64,000 nucleotides of DNA from Dyella sp. OK004. GTDB taxonomy: Bacteria > Pseudomonadota > Gammaproteobacteria > Xanthomonadales > Rhodanobacteraceae. Positions 48,614-57,141 of this stretch are shown one piece after another. Made by a program: the position numbers and the translations under genes. Numbering within the stretch: position 1 is the first letter of the stretch; each line of letters begins with the position of its first letter. The DNA lies in contig NZ_FOZI01000004.1 in the NCBI RefSeq assembly GCF_900114495.1, forward strand, positions 124,001-188,000, written 5' to 3'. The notes beneath the pieces were generated by a model. The model was not told the origin of the DNA and ran no database searches. It saw only the letters and a program-made list of their open reading frames with translations.

Positions 48614-50209
48614 ATGCAGAGTAGACCGTGGGCAGAAGCCCTTTTTCGAAACATCGCGATTGCCGTCGCATACGGCGCCGCGTTGATTTTGTTTCGACAA
48701 TTGTCGATCCCGCACTGGATCATCCTGACGGGCTTTCATCTCAGCGTTCTGCTGCTGACCCGATACAAGTATTGGCCTGCGCTGATCGTTGGCGACATGG
48801 CGCGCCTGGCGTACCTGAGCATCACTTGTTATCCGCAGTTCGGGCTGGTCTGGTCGCTGGTCAATCTGATTCCGTCGATCTGCTATTTCATCCCGGTGGT
48901 GTGGCTGTTCCGCCAACGCTGGGATCTGTTCCCGAAGAGCAGCGCAGTGAACATGCCGGCGCTATTGCTGTGCTCGCTCATCGTTGCGGGTATCGCCACA
49001 CTGGTGACCATCGGCCAGGTTCTGCTCACGCCGCTGCCGCCGGGGTATGTGTTGCACTACGGCGAGGTGGGCGCGCGGCTGGTGTTGGGTAACTTCCTTG
49101 GCATCCTGACCATCACGCCGATCAGCCTGGTGTTCCGTCAGCTCTTCATCGAGGCGCAGGGTCGATGGCGGGAATGGGCGCATGAGGTTGTCGAAAGCCG
49201 CCTGATGTTCGAAGGCATTGTGCTGACCGTGCCTATGCTCACTTTCCTCGTGTGGTTTGGACTTCACGACCCGCACGCTCAGGAAATCGCGCAAATGGCG
49301 ATGTTCCTGCCGGTTATCTGGCTCGCCTTGCGCCACGGTTGGCAGGGCGCTGCACTGGGTGGCACATGGGCCAGCTTCGCGATCATGGTGCTGATGCCAG
49401 CGCGCAACGACCACGCGACGCTCCAGGCCGAAACGCTGGTTGCCATGGCGATCAGCACCATGCTGCTGGTGGGTGCTCGCATCGCCGCATTGGATCGGCG
49501 CGCGCAGCAGGGGCACGCCGACATGCGCCGCGCGCATGCGCTGGCGCAACGCAACGTCCATATGGGTGAGGCGCAGATGCGCGTGACCGCGCAGGCGCTG
49601 GATCAGATCCGCGATTCCATCGACGGTGTGTTTTTCAGGATGCTGGGCCGGCTGCGTCACTTGCAACCGGTGGTTGATCATGGTGGTTATCACCGGCAGG
49701 CGCTGAACACGCAGGACCAACTGTTTCGCGTGGCCGATAGCCTCTATCCCCTGGGACTGCGCGAGCGCGGCTTGATCGGCGCGTTGCGGGAAGGTGCCCT
49801 GGCCCGAACCCTGGCCGAGTCTGGCATCTACTTTTGGTGCGACGTGCGCGGCCCTTTAAGCCTTTTTGCTCAGTCGACCCACGTAGCGATTTATCGCGTC
49901 ATCGGTGAAGCGATTGCGGAAGCCTGCGCCTTACGTGACGTCTCCGACATCCTCGTGAAAGTGCGATGTGGCGTGAGAGGGAGGCTGTGGGTCGTGATCC
50001 AAGTCGACGCTCGCGCTAACCCCGTTCACTTGCCCCATATCCCATGGGACGACCTGTTGCCCCGGCTGCGTCGCAGCACCAGCGGGCTAGGCCGCAAGGC
50101 CATCATCGATCGCGCGGCCACGTTCGAGGGCCAGTTACGCGAGCGGACGTTGCGCAAAGGGCGGCGTCTTGTCGTCCAGTTGCTCAACCCGCTCCATCCC
50201 GACGACTGA
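48614..50209 (+). CDS. MASE1-domain membrane sensor with degenerate kinase-like C-terminus
   Basis: This 531-residue protein starts with eight to ten membrane segments forming a MASE1-type sensor domain (YKYWPALIVGDMARLAYLS). The C-terminal half (about 320-531) has a coiled-coil and a fold reminiscent of NarL-type histidine kinases: VAIYRVIGEAIAEACALRDV looks like the N-box of an ATPase domain. The phosphoacceptor His motif (normally in an ER-x-RIARELHD segment) and the glycine boxes are not recognisable. It may be a ligand sensor that has lost kinase activity. GAGGGGTGGAGTG precedes ATG 48614, and no response regulator is adjacent. Confidence 0.65.
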   Translation: MQSRPWAEALFRNIAIAVAYGAALILFRQLSIPHWIILTGFHLSVLLLTRYKYWPALIVGDMARLAYLSITCYPQFGLVWSLVNLIPSICYFIPVVWLFRQRWDLFPKSSAVNMPALLLCSLIVAGIATLVTIGQVLLTPLPPGYVLHYGEVGARLVLGNFLGILTITPISLVFRQLFIEAQGRWREWAHEVVESRLMFEGIVLTVPMLTFLVWFGLHDPHAQEIAQMAMFLPVIWLALRHGWQGAALGGTWASFAIMVLMPARNDHATLQAETLVAMAISTMLLVGARIAALDRRAQQGHADMRRAHALAQRNVHMGEAQMRVTAQALDQIRDSIDGVFFRMLGRLRHLQPVVDHGGYHRQALNTQDQLFRVADSLYPLGLRERGLIGALREGALARTLAESGIYFWCDVRGPLSLFAQSTHVAIYRVIGEAIAEACALRDVSDILVKVRCGVRGRLWVVIQVDARANPVHLPHIPWDDLLPRLRRSTSGLGRKAIIDRAATFEGQLRERTLRKGRRLVVQLLNPLHPDD

Positions 50210-50232
50210 CGCCGCCGGGATGGACGCGGAGA

Positions 50233-51003
50233 TCACTGCGCCTTGATGTTGCAGTCAATCGGGTCGCAAGCCACCTGGGCCTGGGTCAGGGCCTGCGCCT
50301 TGATGTTGCAGTCAATCGGGTCGCAAGCCACCTGGGCCTGGGTCAGGGCCTGCACCTTGATGTTGCAGTCAATCGGATCGCATACCGTCGTCTGAGCCTG
50401 CGCCTTGATGTTGCAGTCGATCGGGTCGCACGCCGTCGTCTGAGCCTGTGCCTTGATGTTGCAGTCGATCGGATCGCACGCCGTCGTCCGAGCCTGCGCC
50501 TTGATGTTGCAATCGATCGGATCGCACACCGCTGAGGTCTTCGCCTTGATGTTGCAATCAATCGGATCGCACACCGCCTGGGTCGGCGCTGCGCGCAGCA
50601 GGACGGTGCCATCGGTCATGGGCGTTGCCGTTACGGCCGTTGCGCCATCGTTGTAAACCGTGGCCGTTGTGGCGGCAGGCTTGGCACGAGTAGCTATGGC
50701 GGCAGGCTGTTGTGGTGTGGCGACCAACTGGGCAAACCGGCCCATGGGCAGCGTGATGAACTGTCCGCCCGCGGTGCCGACGGCACCCAGGACATTACCG
50801 TTCATGTCGTTGACCTGAAGGTATCGAATGCCGCCCAGCGTGAACGCGTAGACATGGTAGTTCGGGTGAGCGCTGACATCCGTGGTGTTAGGCCATGCCT
50901 GACCCAAACCGGTAGATGGCGTGGATGGAGAAGCCGCGAAAATAGCTCCCGAGATAAACACAGCCAGGGCGGCAAACATGGCACGAGCGAATGACTTCTT
51001 CAT
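50233..51003 (-). CDS. Secreted protein with seven CDPIDCNIK repeats
   Basis: This 256-residue protein has a signal peptide (MKKSFARAMFAALAVFISG, cleavage near residue 24). The N-terminal domain (to about 110) is ordinary and beta-rich (HVYAFTLGGIRYLQV). After an Ala/Thr-rich linker come seven copies of CDPIDCNIK(A/V)(Q/K). They are joined by short Gln/Ala/Thr linkers of 3 to 8 residues and end the protein. Each unit has two Cys spaced CxxxxC with two Asp, suited to metal binding or a small disulfide loop. GAGGGGATTCAT precedes ATG 51003. Function unknown. Confidence 0.82.
   Translation of the reverse strand: MKKSFARAMFAALAVFISGAIFAASPSTPSTGLGQAWPNTTDVSAHPNYHVYAFTLGGIRYLQVNDMNGNVLGAVGTAGGQFITLPMGRFAQLVATPQQPAAIATRAKPAATTATVYNDGATAVTATPMTDGTVLLRAAPTQAVCDPIDCNIKAKTSAVCDPIDCNIKAQARTTACDPIDCNIKAQAQTTACDPIDCNIKAQAQTTVCDPIDCNIKVQALTQAQVACDPIDCNIKAQALTQAQVACDPIDCNIKAQ
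50236..50572 (-). repeat. Tandem DNA repeats encoding the CDPIDCNIK units
   Basis: Seven direct repeats contain, on the plus strand, TTGATGTTGCAGTCAATCGG or close variants. The two units nearest the 3' end and their linkers are nearly identical (recent duplication), whereas older units differ at synonymous positions. The array should be prone to length changes. Confidence 0.85.
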
Positions 51004-51293
51004 ATGAATCCCCTCGGTTGATGGTGGGTGTAGCACTTTGTTGCGGGCGTCAATCTAGCATCGGACTTTGATTGGAAACGGTGATGGCACCGCGTCTGGA
51101 GTGCCCGCTAGTGAAGAAGGCCATATGCCGCGGCGCAGTGATGGTGGAAGCCCGGGATATCATTTCCCGCGACAGGCTCGCTCGCCGACGCAATTCAGAC
51201 GTTAAAGATCCGTCCCGGGACGATGGCCAGCGTTGCGGCGAGGGGAGGCACCGGACAGGCTTGGCATGTTCGCTTTACTCAATGGAGAACAGG

Positions 51294-51914
51294 GTGATCA
51301 GGACGATTTTCTTTGACTACGACGGCGTGCTCACGACCGACAAGAGTGGTTCGCAGACAACGTTTCGATATCTGAGCGAGGCCAGCGGCATCGCGTTATC
51401 AACGATCAGTGCCGCCTTCAGTCCTTATAGCGGAGACCTGTTCACGGGCAAGGTGAGCCACGCCAAGATCTGGCACAAGGTTTGTGAGGCGATGGGCAAA
51501 GCGCTGGATATCGACTTGCTCGCTGCGGCATTCGAAAGCACGCCACGGAATCACGGGATGTTCTCGTTGGCTCAAACGCTGAGAGCCAACTATTCGGTGG
51601 GGATCATCACGGACAACAACAAAGACCGGATGGACCACCTCAGGAAGCACCAGGCATTGGATGCCCTGTTCAGCCCCATCGTTGTCTCTGCGGAAGTGGG
51701 CAGCAGCAAGCATGGCCAGGACATCTTTCTGCACGCGACATCGCGCGCAGACGTGGCTCCTGTCGAAAGCATCTTCATCGACAACAGCGAAGCCAACCTG
51801 GTGGTGGCACGTGCTTTAGGCATGCATACCGTCTTCCATGATGATGAGAAGAATGACATCGACGCCTTGACGAGAGCGTTGGAGTCGCTTGGCGTTCGCG
51901 TCGGCTGCCACTAA
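51294..51914 (+). CDS. HAD superfamily hydrolase
   Basis: This 206-residue protein shows HAD motif I FFDYDGVLTTD at the N-terminus (nucleophile Asp, general acid Asp), motif II VGIITDNN, and motif IV SIFIDNSEANLVVARALGM with its Asp. It would hydrolyse a phosphate monoester of an unknown small molecule. The start was set at GTG 51294, where GGAG lies 7 bases upstream and the motif begins at once; ATG 51282 has no ribosome site. A diverged palindrome follows 25 bases later. Confidence 0.85.
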   Translation: MIRTIFFDYDGVLTTDKSGSQTTFRYLSEASGIALSTISAAFSPYSGDLFTGKVSHAKIWHKVCEAMGKALDIDLLAAAFESTPRNHGMFSLAQTLRANYSVGIITDNNKDRMDHLRKHQALDALFSPIVVSAEVGSSKHGQDIFLHATSRADVAPVESIFIDNSEANLVVARALGMHTVFHDDEKNDIDALTRALESLGVRVGCH

Positions 51915-51938
51915 AGCGATACGTTCTCGCATGTTGAA

Positions 51939-51964
51939 TGCCCGCTCTCGAGCCGAAGCGGGCA
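51939..51964 (+). repeat. Cassette-end palindrome, copy p (variant)
   Basis: TGCCCGCTCT-CGAGCC-GAAGCGGGCA, 25 bases after the HAD gene stop. The outer arms have compensating changes (CCCGC with GCGGG), so the stem is kept. It begins the second block of copies. Confidence 0.8.
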
Positions 51965-52014
51965 CATAGCAAGGAACAGCGAGAACGGAACCAGGTCGGA
52001 CTGGCCCACTCTTT

Positions 52015-52734
52015 CTAGTGTTTGGCTGACAATTCGCCCAACGGTTTGCCGGTTTCATCCAACGTCCGGATAGAAGGCGAACCATCCGCGGCTACCGAAA
52101 GGACGATCCGCGGGTGCCCTTTGGTGTCGTTGATCGCCAGTCCTACGCTGTTGTCGGTGCCTTTGCCCAGCACCAGGCGTGTCATGGGGCGCCCTCCGTG
52201 CTCATCGAAGTAAGCCATTATTTTTTTCGACTGCTCATCCTTGGGCAGATCTTTGATCGTCGCCGCGTAATCCATGAGCTCACTAAGTGGGAAGTCGGGG
52301 CGGTCGGTCAGCCTGAACTCGTTGCGATGGACGTTGCCCTGTTGGTAGGCGTCCAGGCTCATGACCTGATCCTGGTCATAGGCATCAAATGAGAGATGAC
52401 CATAAGTCTGCCGAGTACCGTCTTTGTCCCTTTCGCCGCCGAAAGCCAGGCCGCCGTTCTCGGAGCCCTCGTCGTTTAGGAACACCATGCCCGCAGTCCG
52501 TCGGTCAGGACGTGGGTATTCCTTGTTCTTGTTGTAGTTGCCGGGCGACTTATCAGCGTTGGATATGATCAGGCGCAACGTGCCGTCGGATTCGCGCACA
52601 TTGATCCGCTGGACGTCCAATTGTTCCAGCGTGAGTTTCTTCGGTGATTGCACAAAGCCACTCAACACCGTCACCGCGAATACGGCGGTCAGTACACCGG
52701 AATAAATGATCAGGAAACGCTGGCCTGGATACAT
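52015..52734 (-). CDS. Membrane-anchored protein, function unknown
   Basis: This 239-residue protein has one N-terminal membrane anchor (MYPGQRFLIIYSGVLTAVFA). Its soluble part is polar and Asp/Lys-rich (LDVQRINVRESDGTLRLII, then SPGNYNKNKEYPRPDRR and DHFDAYDQDQV-like stretches). GGAGAAGGACG precedes ATG 52734. The C-terminal third has GGRPMTRLVLGKGTDNSVG. It resembles uncharacterised proteins with a beta-propeller-like or jelly-roll repeat. It is not linked to the sigma-factor operon in an obvious way, though it lies 89 bases after its last gene. Confidence 0.6.
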   Translation of the reverse strand: MYPGQRFLIIYSGVLTAVFAVTVLSGFVQSPKKLTLEQLDVQRINVRESDGTLRLIISNADKSPGNYNKNKEYPRPDRRTAGMVFLNDEGSENGGLAFGGERDKDGTRQTYGHLSFDAYDQDQVMSLDAYQQGNVHRNEFRLTDRPDFPLSELMDYAATIKDLPKDEQSKKIMAYFDEHGGRPMTRLVLGKGTDNSVGLAINDTKGHPRIVLSVAADGSPSIRTLDETGKPLGELSAKH

Positions 52735-52822
52735 CGTCCTTCTCCTCATCCGTCGCGCACCGTAAAGCGAAAGATTGTGGTTATGAAATTGCAGCGACAT
52801 TGAGTTCGCGCGGGGCGCTGAC

Positions 52823-53389
52823 TTACCGCGCGAAATCCATATTCACTGGCGTGGCGGGGAGCAGCGGATTTGCAGTGCCGGTCAGTGGAACATCCTTGCT
52901 CACCACGTCCAGCTTGAAATCGTCGGCCAGCACTTCGCCCTTGTTGCCTTCAAGCAGGAACCCGAACGCGATCGCCTTGGCGTTGTCGGGTATGTCCAGC
53001 ACGATCTCATAGCGTCGCCACTCAGTGTTGCCGCGTAGCGGACGCGAACTCATATTGTCGAAGCCCACCACCTCTTTGTTGGAGCCGTCGATGCGCATCC
53101 ACATGGCTGCGCTGATGGCGTCCTTGGTGCGCATGAAGCCGGACAAGCGCAGACGCTTGCCGATATAGGTATCCGCGCGGATGGTTTGCATGAGCGTGCC
53201 AAAACCACTGCTTTCCGGTTTGGCACGGATGAAGGCGTTGCGATCGCCGGGGCGACGGTCACCAGCCTGGGTGCCAACGTCGTAGCTCTCGCGTGCGGTG
53301 CCGGCGACGAACCAGCCTGTTGGCGTGGCAGCATGAAGCTGGCCGATCAGCAGGAAGGCGGCGAGGGCAAAGGGCAGGCGTTTGATCAT
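52823..53389 (-). CDS. Secreted jelly-roll-like protein of the sigma operon
   Basis: This 188-residue protein has a signal peptide (MIKRLPFALAAFLLIGQLHA). The mature part is beta-rich: GKRLRLSGFMRTKD, AAMWMRIDG, WRRYEIVLDIPDNAKAIAFG and GEVLADDFKLDVV. This resembles carbohydrate-binding or CIA30-type jelly rolls found behind regulatory genes. It is the last gene of the ECF sigma operon, its ATG overlapping the previous stop by four bases, so it is a probable member of that regulon or a sensor of envelope state. Confidence 0.65.
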   Translation of the reverse strand: MIKRLPFALAAFLLIGQLHAATPTGWFVAGTARESYDVGTQAGDRRPGDRNAFIRAKPESSGFGTLMQTIRADTYIGKRLRLSGFMRTKDAISAAMWMRIDGSNKEVVGFDNMSSRPLRGNTEWRRYEIVLDIPDNAKAIAFGFLLEGNKGEVLADDFKLDVVSKDVPLTGTANPLLPATPVNMDFAR

Positions 53390-53751
53390 GGGGTTTCCTC
53401 AGTGGTGGCGATCGTCGGAGCGGTATGTGCGCTTCCGTCGTTACGCAGCAAATAGGCGGTGACCGGGGCAAGGGGAGGCGTGATGTCCATTTGCAGCAGA
53501 TAGCTTTGCGTGAGGTGGCCGGCGGGCGGCGGCTCAAGGGCGGGCGCGGCGTGGTACACGGTCAGCCATATGGCCATGTTCGCGGCCAGCGCCAGGCCCA
53601 GCCAGGGCCACACGAACTTCAAGCGGTGTCTCCACGTGACCTGTTCCGCGGCGTGAAGCACGCGGGCATTCAGACGTCCGGGGGCGACCTCTCGGGCGTT
53701 CTGGCGATACAGCGTGACCAGTTCATCCAGTGCCTCGTCAGTCATAGCCAT
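53386..53751 (-). CDS. Putative anti-sigma factor-like membrane protein
   Basis: This 121-residue protein has a cytoplasmic N-terminal part (MAMTDEALDELVTLYRQNAR), one membrane segment (about 45-66, WPWLGLALAANMAIWLTVY) and a short periplasmic Pro/Thr-rich tail. It overlaps the end of the ECF sigma gene, the usual place of the cognate anti-sigma factor. The sequence has no ZAS zinc motif (HxxxCxxC), so the role rests on position and topology only. Confidence 0.6.
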   Translation of the reverse strand: MAMTDEALDELVTLYRQNAREVAPGRLNARVLHAAEQVTWRHRLKFVWPWLGLALAANMAIWLTVYHAAPALEPPPAGHLTQSYLLQMDITPPLAPVTAYLLRNDGSAHTAPTIATTEETP

Positions 53752-54434
53752 GGCTCCAGAGCTTCGCGCAAGCGCTGTTGCGCGTAGCGCAGTCGGCTCT
53801 TGACGGCTTCGTGCGGTACGCCGGTGGCTTCGGCAATTTCCTTCAGGCCGAGACCGCCTTCGGCTTTCATCAGGAAAGCCTCCCGTTGTGGCAGCGGTAG
53901 TTTGCGCACGGCATCGAGTAGCGCCTGGCCCAGTGAATCGTTGTGCGCATGCCCCTCGGGCGAGAGCGAGACGGCGGGTAACCTTTGTTCGATATGTTCC
54001 ATTGCCTCCTGATCTGCCGGGTGCAATCCGTCAGGAGCGTGGCGGCTGAGCACGCGCCAGCGATCGGCAGCGCGCCGGTGGGCGATGGCAAACAGCCACG
54101 AAGCGAACGAGGCGCCGGGGAGATAGCTGCTCTTGCCGCGCACCACAGCCAGCCACACCTCCTGAAACACTTCCTCCGCCTCGTTCGGATGGCTCGCCAG
54201 TCGGAGCGTGTAGCGGTAGAGCTTGTCGCGATAGCGCACGTAGAGCGCATGGAAGGCCCGGTCATCGCCATCCTGATACAGGCGCATGCAAGCCTCATCC
54301 GTCAGTGTGTTGACCTGCGCGGACGGGGGAGAGACCTCGTCGCGTGCGAGCCATGGCCATTGCGATTGTAGAAAACCAATCACATCGGCATTGCCGGGAG
54401 TCGAGGCAAAGATAAGGGTGGTGGCACCGGGCAT
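53742..54434 (-). CDS. ECF RNA polymerase sigma factor
   Basis: This 230-residue ECF sigma factor has region 2 (YQDGDDRAFHALYVRYRDKLY, then EAEEVFQEVWLAVVRG and SFASWLFAIAHRRAADRWR) and region 4 (LPLPQREAFLMKAEGGLGL, KEIAEATGVPHEAVKSRLRYA). There is an unusual ~45-residue N-terminal extension before region 2; ATG 54434 may be upstream of the true start. It heads an overlapping three-gene operon with an anti-sigma-like and a secreted protein, suggesting envelope-stress control. Confidence 0.9.
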   Translation of the reverse strand: MPGATTLIFASTPGNADVIGFLQSQWPWLARDEVSPPSAQVNTLTDEACMRLYQDGDDRAFHALYVRYRDKLYRYTLRLASHPNEAEEVFQEVWLAVVRGKSSYLPGASFASWLFAIAHRRAADRWRVLSRHAPDGLHPADQEAMEHIEQRLPAVSLSPEGHAHNDSLGQALLDAVRKLPLPQREAFLMKAEGGLGLKEIAEATGVPHEAVKSRLRYAQQRLREALEPWL

Positions 54435-54562
54435 AGGGTCCTTCCTCGTGGCGTTTGCAGAGGTATTCGCCGGAATCTGGCCAATGGGGTTAAACGATGT
54501 TGATGCCTACGGGCCGCATGGTGCGTACCTTGTTGACCGAAGAACCTGGTCCGGGCTGTCAG

Positions 54563-55519
54563 TCAGGTCTTGATGATGTCCGGTAATAACTGCCTGACGG
54601 CCTCGTGCACTGGTTTCCTGAGGTTCACCGCCCCTCCGAGGCTGCTCCACAGGCGGAGCTCCTGGAGGCTCGGATGATCGACGAGGCAATGGAAGGCATC
54701 GACGTCGAGCTGCGGCATGCCCGAGATGGTGAGCCGGCGCAAGGCGGGTGCCGCAGCTACGGCAGCTAGTCCGGTGAGGCCCTTCATCGTTTCGAGGCCA
54801 ACTTCTTCGAGGTGCGTCAGCGAGCCCAGGTTCGGCAGGGACGTAACCTTGCGCATCGAATCGAGACCGAGCGTCTTCAGAGACGTGAGCTTCGCCAGGA
54901 TGGACAGATCGTCGAGCAAGTTGATCCGAAGCAAGTGGAGTGCCTTCAGCTTGGGCAGCTCCGCGAGAGCAGCGAGATCCCGGGTGCCTCCGAACGAAAG
55001 ACGAAAGCTGGTTAGCTCGCGTAGCGGGGCCAGCATGAAGAGGTCCGGCAGCGTGATGGACCTCAGCCCCAGCGAAGTCAATCGCGTGAGGCGACTGACG
55101 CTGGCAATGTCCTTGGTGTGGCCTTCCAAGGAAAGTGTCTCAAGCGCAGGCATGTCCTGCAGGAACTTCAACGAAAGCCGTTTTTGGGTGCGGCCGAAAC
55201 TGAGTAGCTCAAGGCTGTTTTGCAGATACGAGAATCCGCTGATGTCCTCGAGGTACCACAAGTGCACGCTCAGGCGTCGCACGAAGGGGAAATGCTTGAG
55301 GAACTCGAGGTCCGTGCCCGGCGAGCTGTGAAAGTGAAGCGTCACTTCAGGGCGCCCCTCGAGTAGGCGGGCCACTTTTTCCAGGTCCGCGGGCGCCATC
55401 GGCAGTTTGACCCCGACCCGCGTGCATTCGGGGCCCAGGGGCTCGAACGAATCTTGGCCGTGACCTAAGAAGCGATTGCGCTCGGTTCTTTCAGCTGTCT
55501 TGCGGTTGCCGTCCATCAT
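54563..55519 (-). CDS. Leucine-rich-repeat-like protein
   Basis: This 318-residue protein has a charged N-terminus and then irregular LRR-like repeats of 20-24 residues from about residue 75 to 300, for example LKFLQDMPALETLSLEGH, LTRLTSLGLRSITLPDL and LAKLTSLKTLGLDSMRKV. No signal peptide or membrane segment is seen, so it is probably cytoplasmic, unless exported by a secretion system. LRR proteins usually bind other proteins. Function unknown; a single minus-strand gene. Confidence 0.75.
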   Translation of the reverse strand: MMDGNRKTAERTERNRFLGHGQDSFEPLGPECTRVGVKLPMAPADLEKVARLLEGRPEVTLHFHSSPGTDLEFLKHFPFVRRLSVHLWYLEDISGFSYLQNSLELLSFGRTQKRLSLKFLQDMPALETLSLEGHTKDIASVSRLTRLTSLGLRSITLPDLFMLAPLRELTSFRLSFGGTRDLAALAELPKLKALHLLRINLLDDLSILAKLTSLKTLGLDSMRKVTSLPNLGSLTHLEEVGLETMKGLTGLAAVAAAPALRRLTISGMPQLDVDAFHCLVDHPSLQELRLWSSLGGAVNLRKPVHEAVRQLLPDIIKT

Positions 55520-55791
55520 CCCACCGTCTGCGGAGCGTCAGAAGGATTGCATATGCCTGCGCCGGAAAAGACCCCATGTGCTGCGATCGATAGTACTGAA
55601 CTTCAAACAGCAAGAAGCGGCAGCGTGGCCAAGATCGCTGCATTGCGATTTCTGTCATCTAGTGAGCGGGCTTGCTCCAAGCTTGAACGCAGTCGCGGCT
55701 ATCGGCGGACATCTGGCCTGTTCCGTCGGTCTATATCCGGTTACATCTTGGCGTTACAGCTGCCGGCCTGGCCAAGCTGGTGGCCAGCGAC

Positions 55792-55817
55792 GCCCGCCTC
55801 CGATCCAAAGCCGTCAT
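55792..55817 (+). repeat. Degenerate cassette-end palindrome
   Basis: CGCCCGCCTC-CGATCC-AAAGCCGTCAT retains the order and spacing of the palindrome family but has lost several pairs in its stem. It lies 115 bases before the truncated membrane-protein fragment. Confidence 0.55.
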
Positions 55818-55930
55818 TCAAACTCAATAGCGCGGGCGCAAGACGAATTCTGCCAGTACGCCAATGCCGCATGATTGAAAGCCGCCAAGATTCCGACCGA
55901 CAGACCGCTGATCAGTAGCTAAAGCGGTCC

Positions 55931-56058
55931 TTACGGTCATGGGTGGAATATTGGGGTATTACGTAGGCGGTTCACTGGGATGGATCTACGTCGGACCAGC
56001 AACGCCGAAGGAGGCTCTGGGGGAGTTCTTTCACGGATTGGTTGGCGGCTGCTACTAG
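55931..56058 (+). pseudogene. Truncated copy of the membrane-protein gene at 43252
   Basis: The frame ending at TAG 56056-56058 reads GILGYYVGGSLGWIYVGP, then a middle part with PKEALGEFFHG and the end LVGGCY. This aligns with GILGYYVGGALGWVHYIAP, SEAFEEFLYG and IAGGC of the intact protein. The N-terminal half of the gene and its start are missing. It shows that cassette genes of this family occur more than once in the array and can decay. Confidence 0.75.
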
Positions 56059-56214
56059 TCTTCCGACGTAGCCCGCCCGCAACTCAGAGCACGTCCCACT
56101 ATCCTGGAAGCCCCGCCGATTGTCGGCTCTCAATCCAAGCAGATACATTGCGCTACCCCATTCGGGTGACGCCTCAGGCGTAATCTCAACGCTCATCCCA
56201 GGAAACCACCCACC

Positions 56215-57057
56215 GTGCCGCATTACTCAGGCCCCCTGCTCACACGTCCCATCGCCGAAACTCTGGTGGCCGCGCGCGATTCCAGCGCAGGCGAGTGGAG
56301 CGGGTCATTGGATCTGGGGCGCTCGAACGGCAGTGCGCCGCTGCAGGCGGACGCTTGGCTGTGGAAGGGTCAGCACTACCCGTATCCGCCCAAGCTGAAA
56401 GACCGCACGATCTATTACTGGGATGGCGATGAGTTCGCGCCGGTGTCGCGCTTTTCCGGCTCGCTGATCAAGCTGGTGCCCACCGAATGGGGCGCGCCTA
56501 CTTTCGAGATCGACGGCATCAAGATGCTGCTCACCGCGAAGGAGTCGCCATTCGAGGATGCGCGCCGCAAGGTGGCACTGGTCGAGCCACGGGGCAAAGT
56601 ATTGCTCGATACTTGCGGTGGCTTGGGCTACTTCGCCGCCTGTTGTCTGGAGGCCGGCGTTGCGCAGATCCATTCGTTCGAAAAGAACCCCGACGTGTTG
56701 TGGTTGCGCACGCTCAACCCCTGGTCGCCGGACCCGGACACGCCGGCCAGCGGCGGACGCTTGCACCTCACAAACGCTGACGTATCGCAAGCGATCGCGC
56801 AGCTTGCCGATACTTCGGTGGACGCGCTGCTGCATGACCCACCGCGCTTCGGCATCGCCGGCGAACTCTACTCACAGGTGTTCTACGATCAACTGGCGCG
56901 CGTACTCCGCCGTAATGGACGCCTGTTCCACTACACCGGCAGCCCCAACAAACTCACCAGTGACCGTGACGTTCCGCGCGAGGTAGCGAAGCGTCTGGAG
57001 AAGGCGGGTTTCAAGGCGCAGTTGGCGCTGGATGGGGTGCTGGCGATACGGCGCTGA
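56215..57057 (+). CDS. Class I SAM-dependent methyltransferase / spermidine-synthase-like protein
   Basis: This 280-residue protein has a Rossmann-type SAM motif LLDTCGGLGYFAACCLEAG at about residues 130-150, then HSFEKNPDVLWL (motif II) and DALLHDPPRFG (motif IV-like). The layout is that of spermidine-synthase-like methyltransferases; relatives are annotated as spermine synthases. It starts at GTG 56215 with AGGA upstream. Substrate unknown. Palindrome q lies 36 bases behind it. Confidence 0.78.
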   Translation: MPHYSGPLLTRPIAETLVAARDSSAGEWSGSLDLGRSNGSAPLQADAWLWKGQHYPYPPKLKDRTIYYWDGDEFAPVSRFSGSLIKLVPTEWGAPTFEIDGIKMLLTAKESPFEDARRKVALVEPRGKVLLDTCGGLGYFAACCLEAGVAQIHSFEKNPDVLWLRTLNPWSPDPDTPASGGRLHLTNADVSQAIAQLADTSVDALLHDPPRFGIAGELYSQVFYDQLARVLRRNGRLFHYTGSPNKLTSDRDVPREVAKRLEKAGFKAQLALDGVLAIRR

Positions 57058-57092
57058 GCCAGGTGTCGAACAACATTTGCTTGAATCGCTTA

Positions 57093-57119
57093 GGCCCGCT
57101 TTCGACCCGAAGCAGACAT
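57093..57119 (+). repeat. Cassette-end palindrome, copy q
   Basis: GGCCCGCTTT-CGACCC-GAAGCAGACAT, 36 bases after the methyltransferase stop. Confidence 0.8.
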
Positions 57120-57141
57120 CTGCGTTAGATAAGGAGACGAC

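Larger units (their letters stand above)
55520..56214. other. Non-coding region with decayed cassette remnants
   Basis: About 695 bases between the LRR gene and the methyltransferase gene. It contains a degenerate palindrome (55792-55817) and a truncated relative of the membrane protein at 43252 (55931-56058). No intact gene is seen. The stretch looks like the ruins of one or more cassette-type units. Confidence 0.6.
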
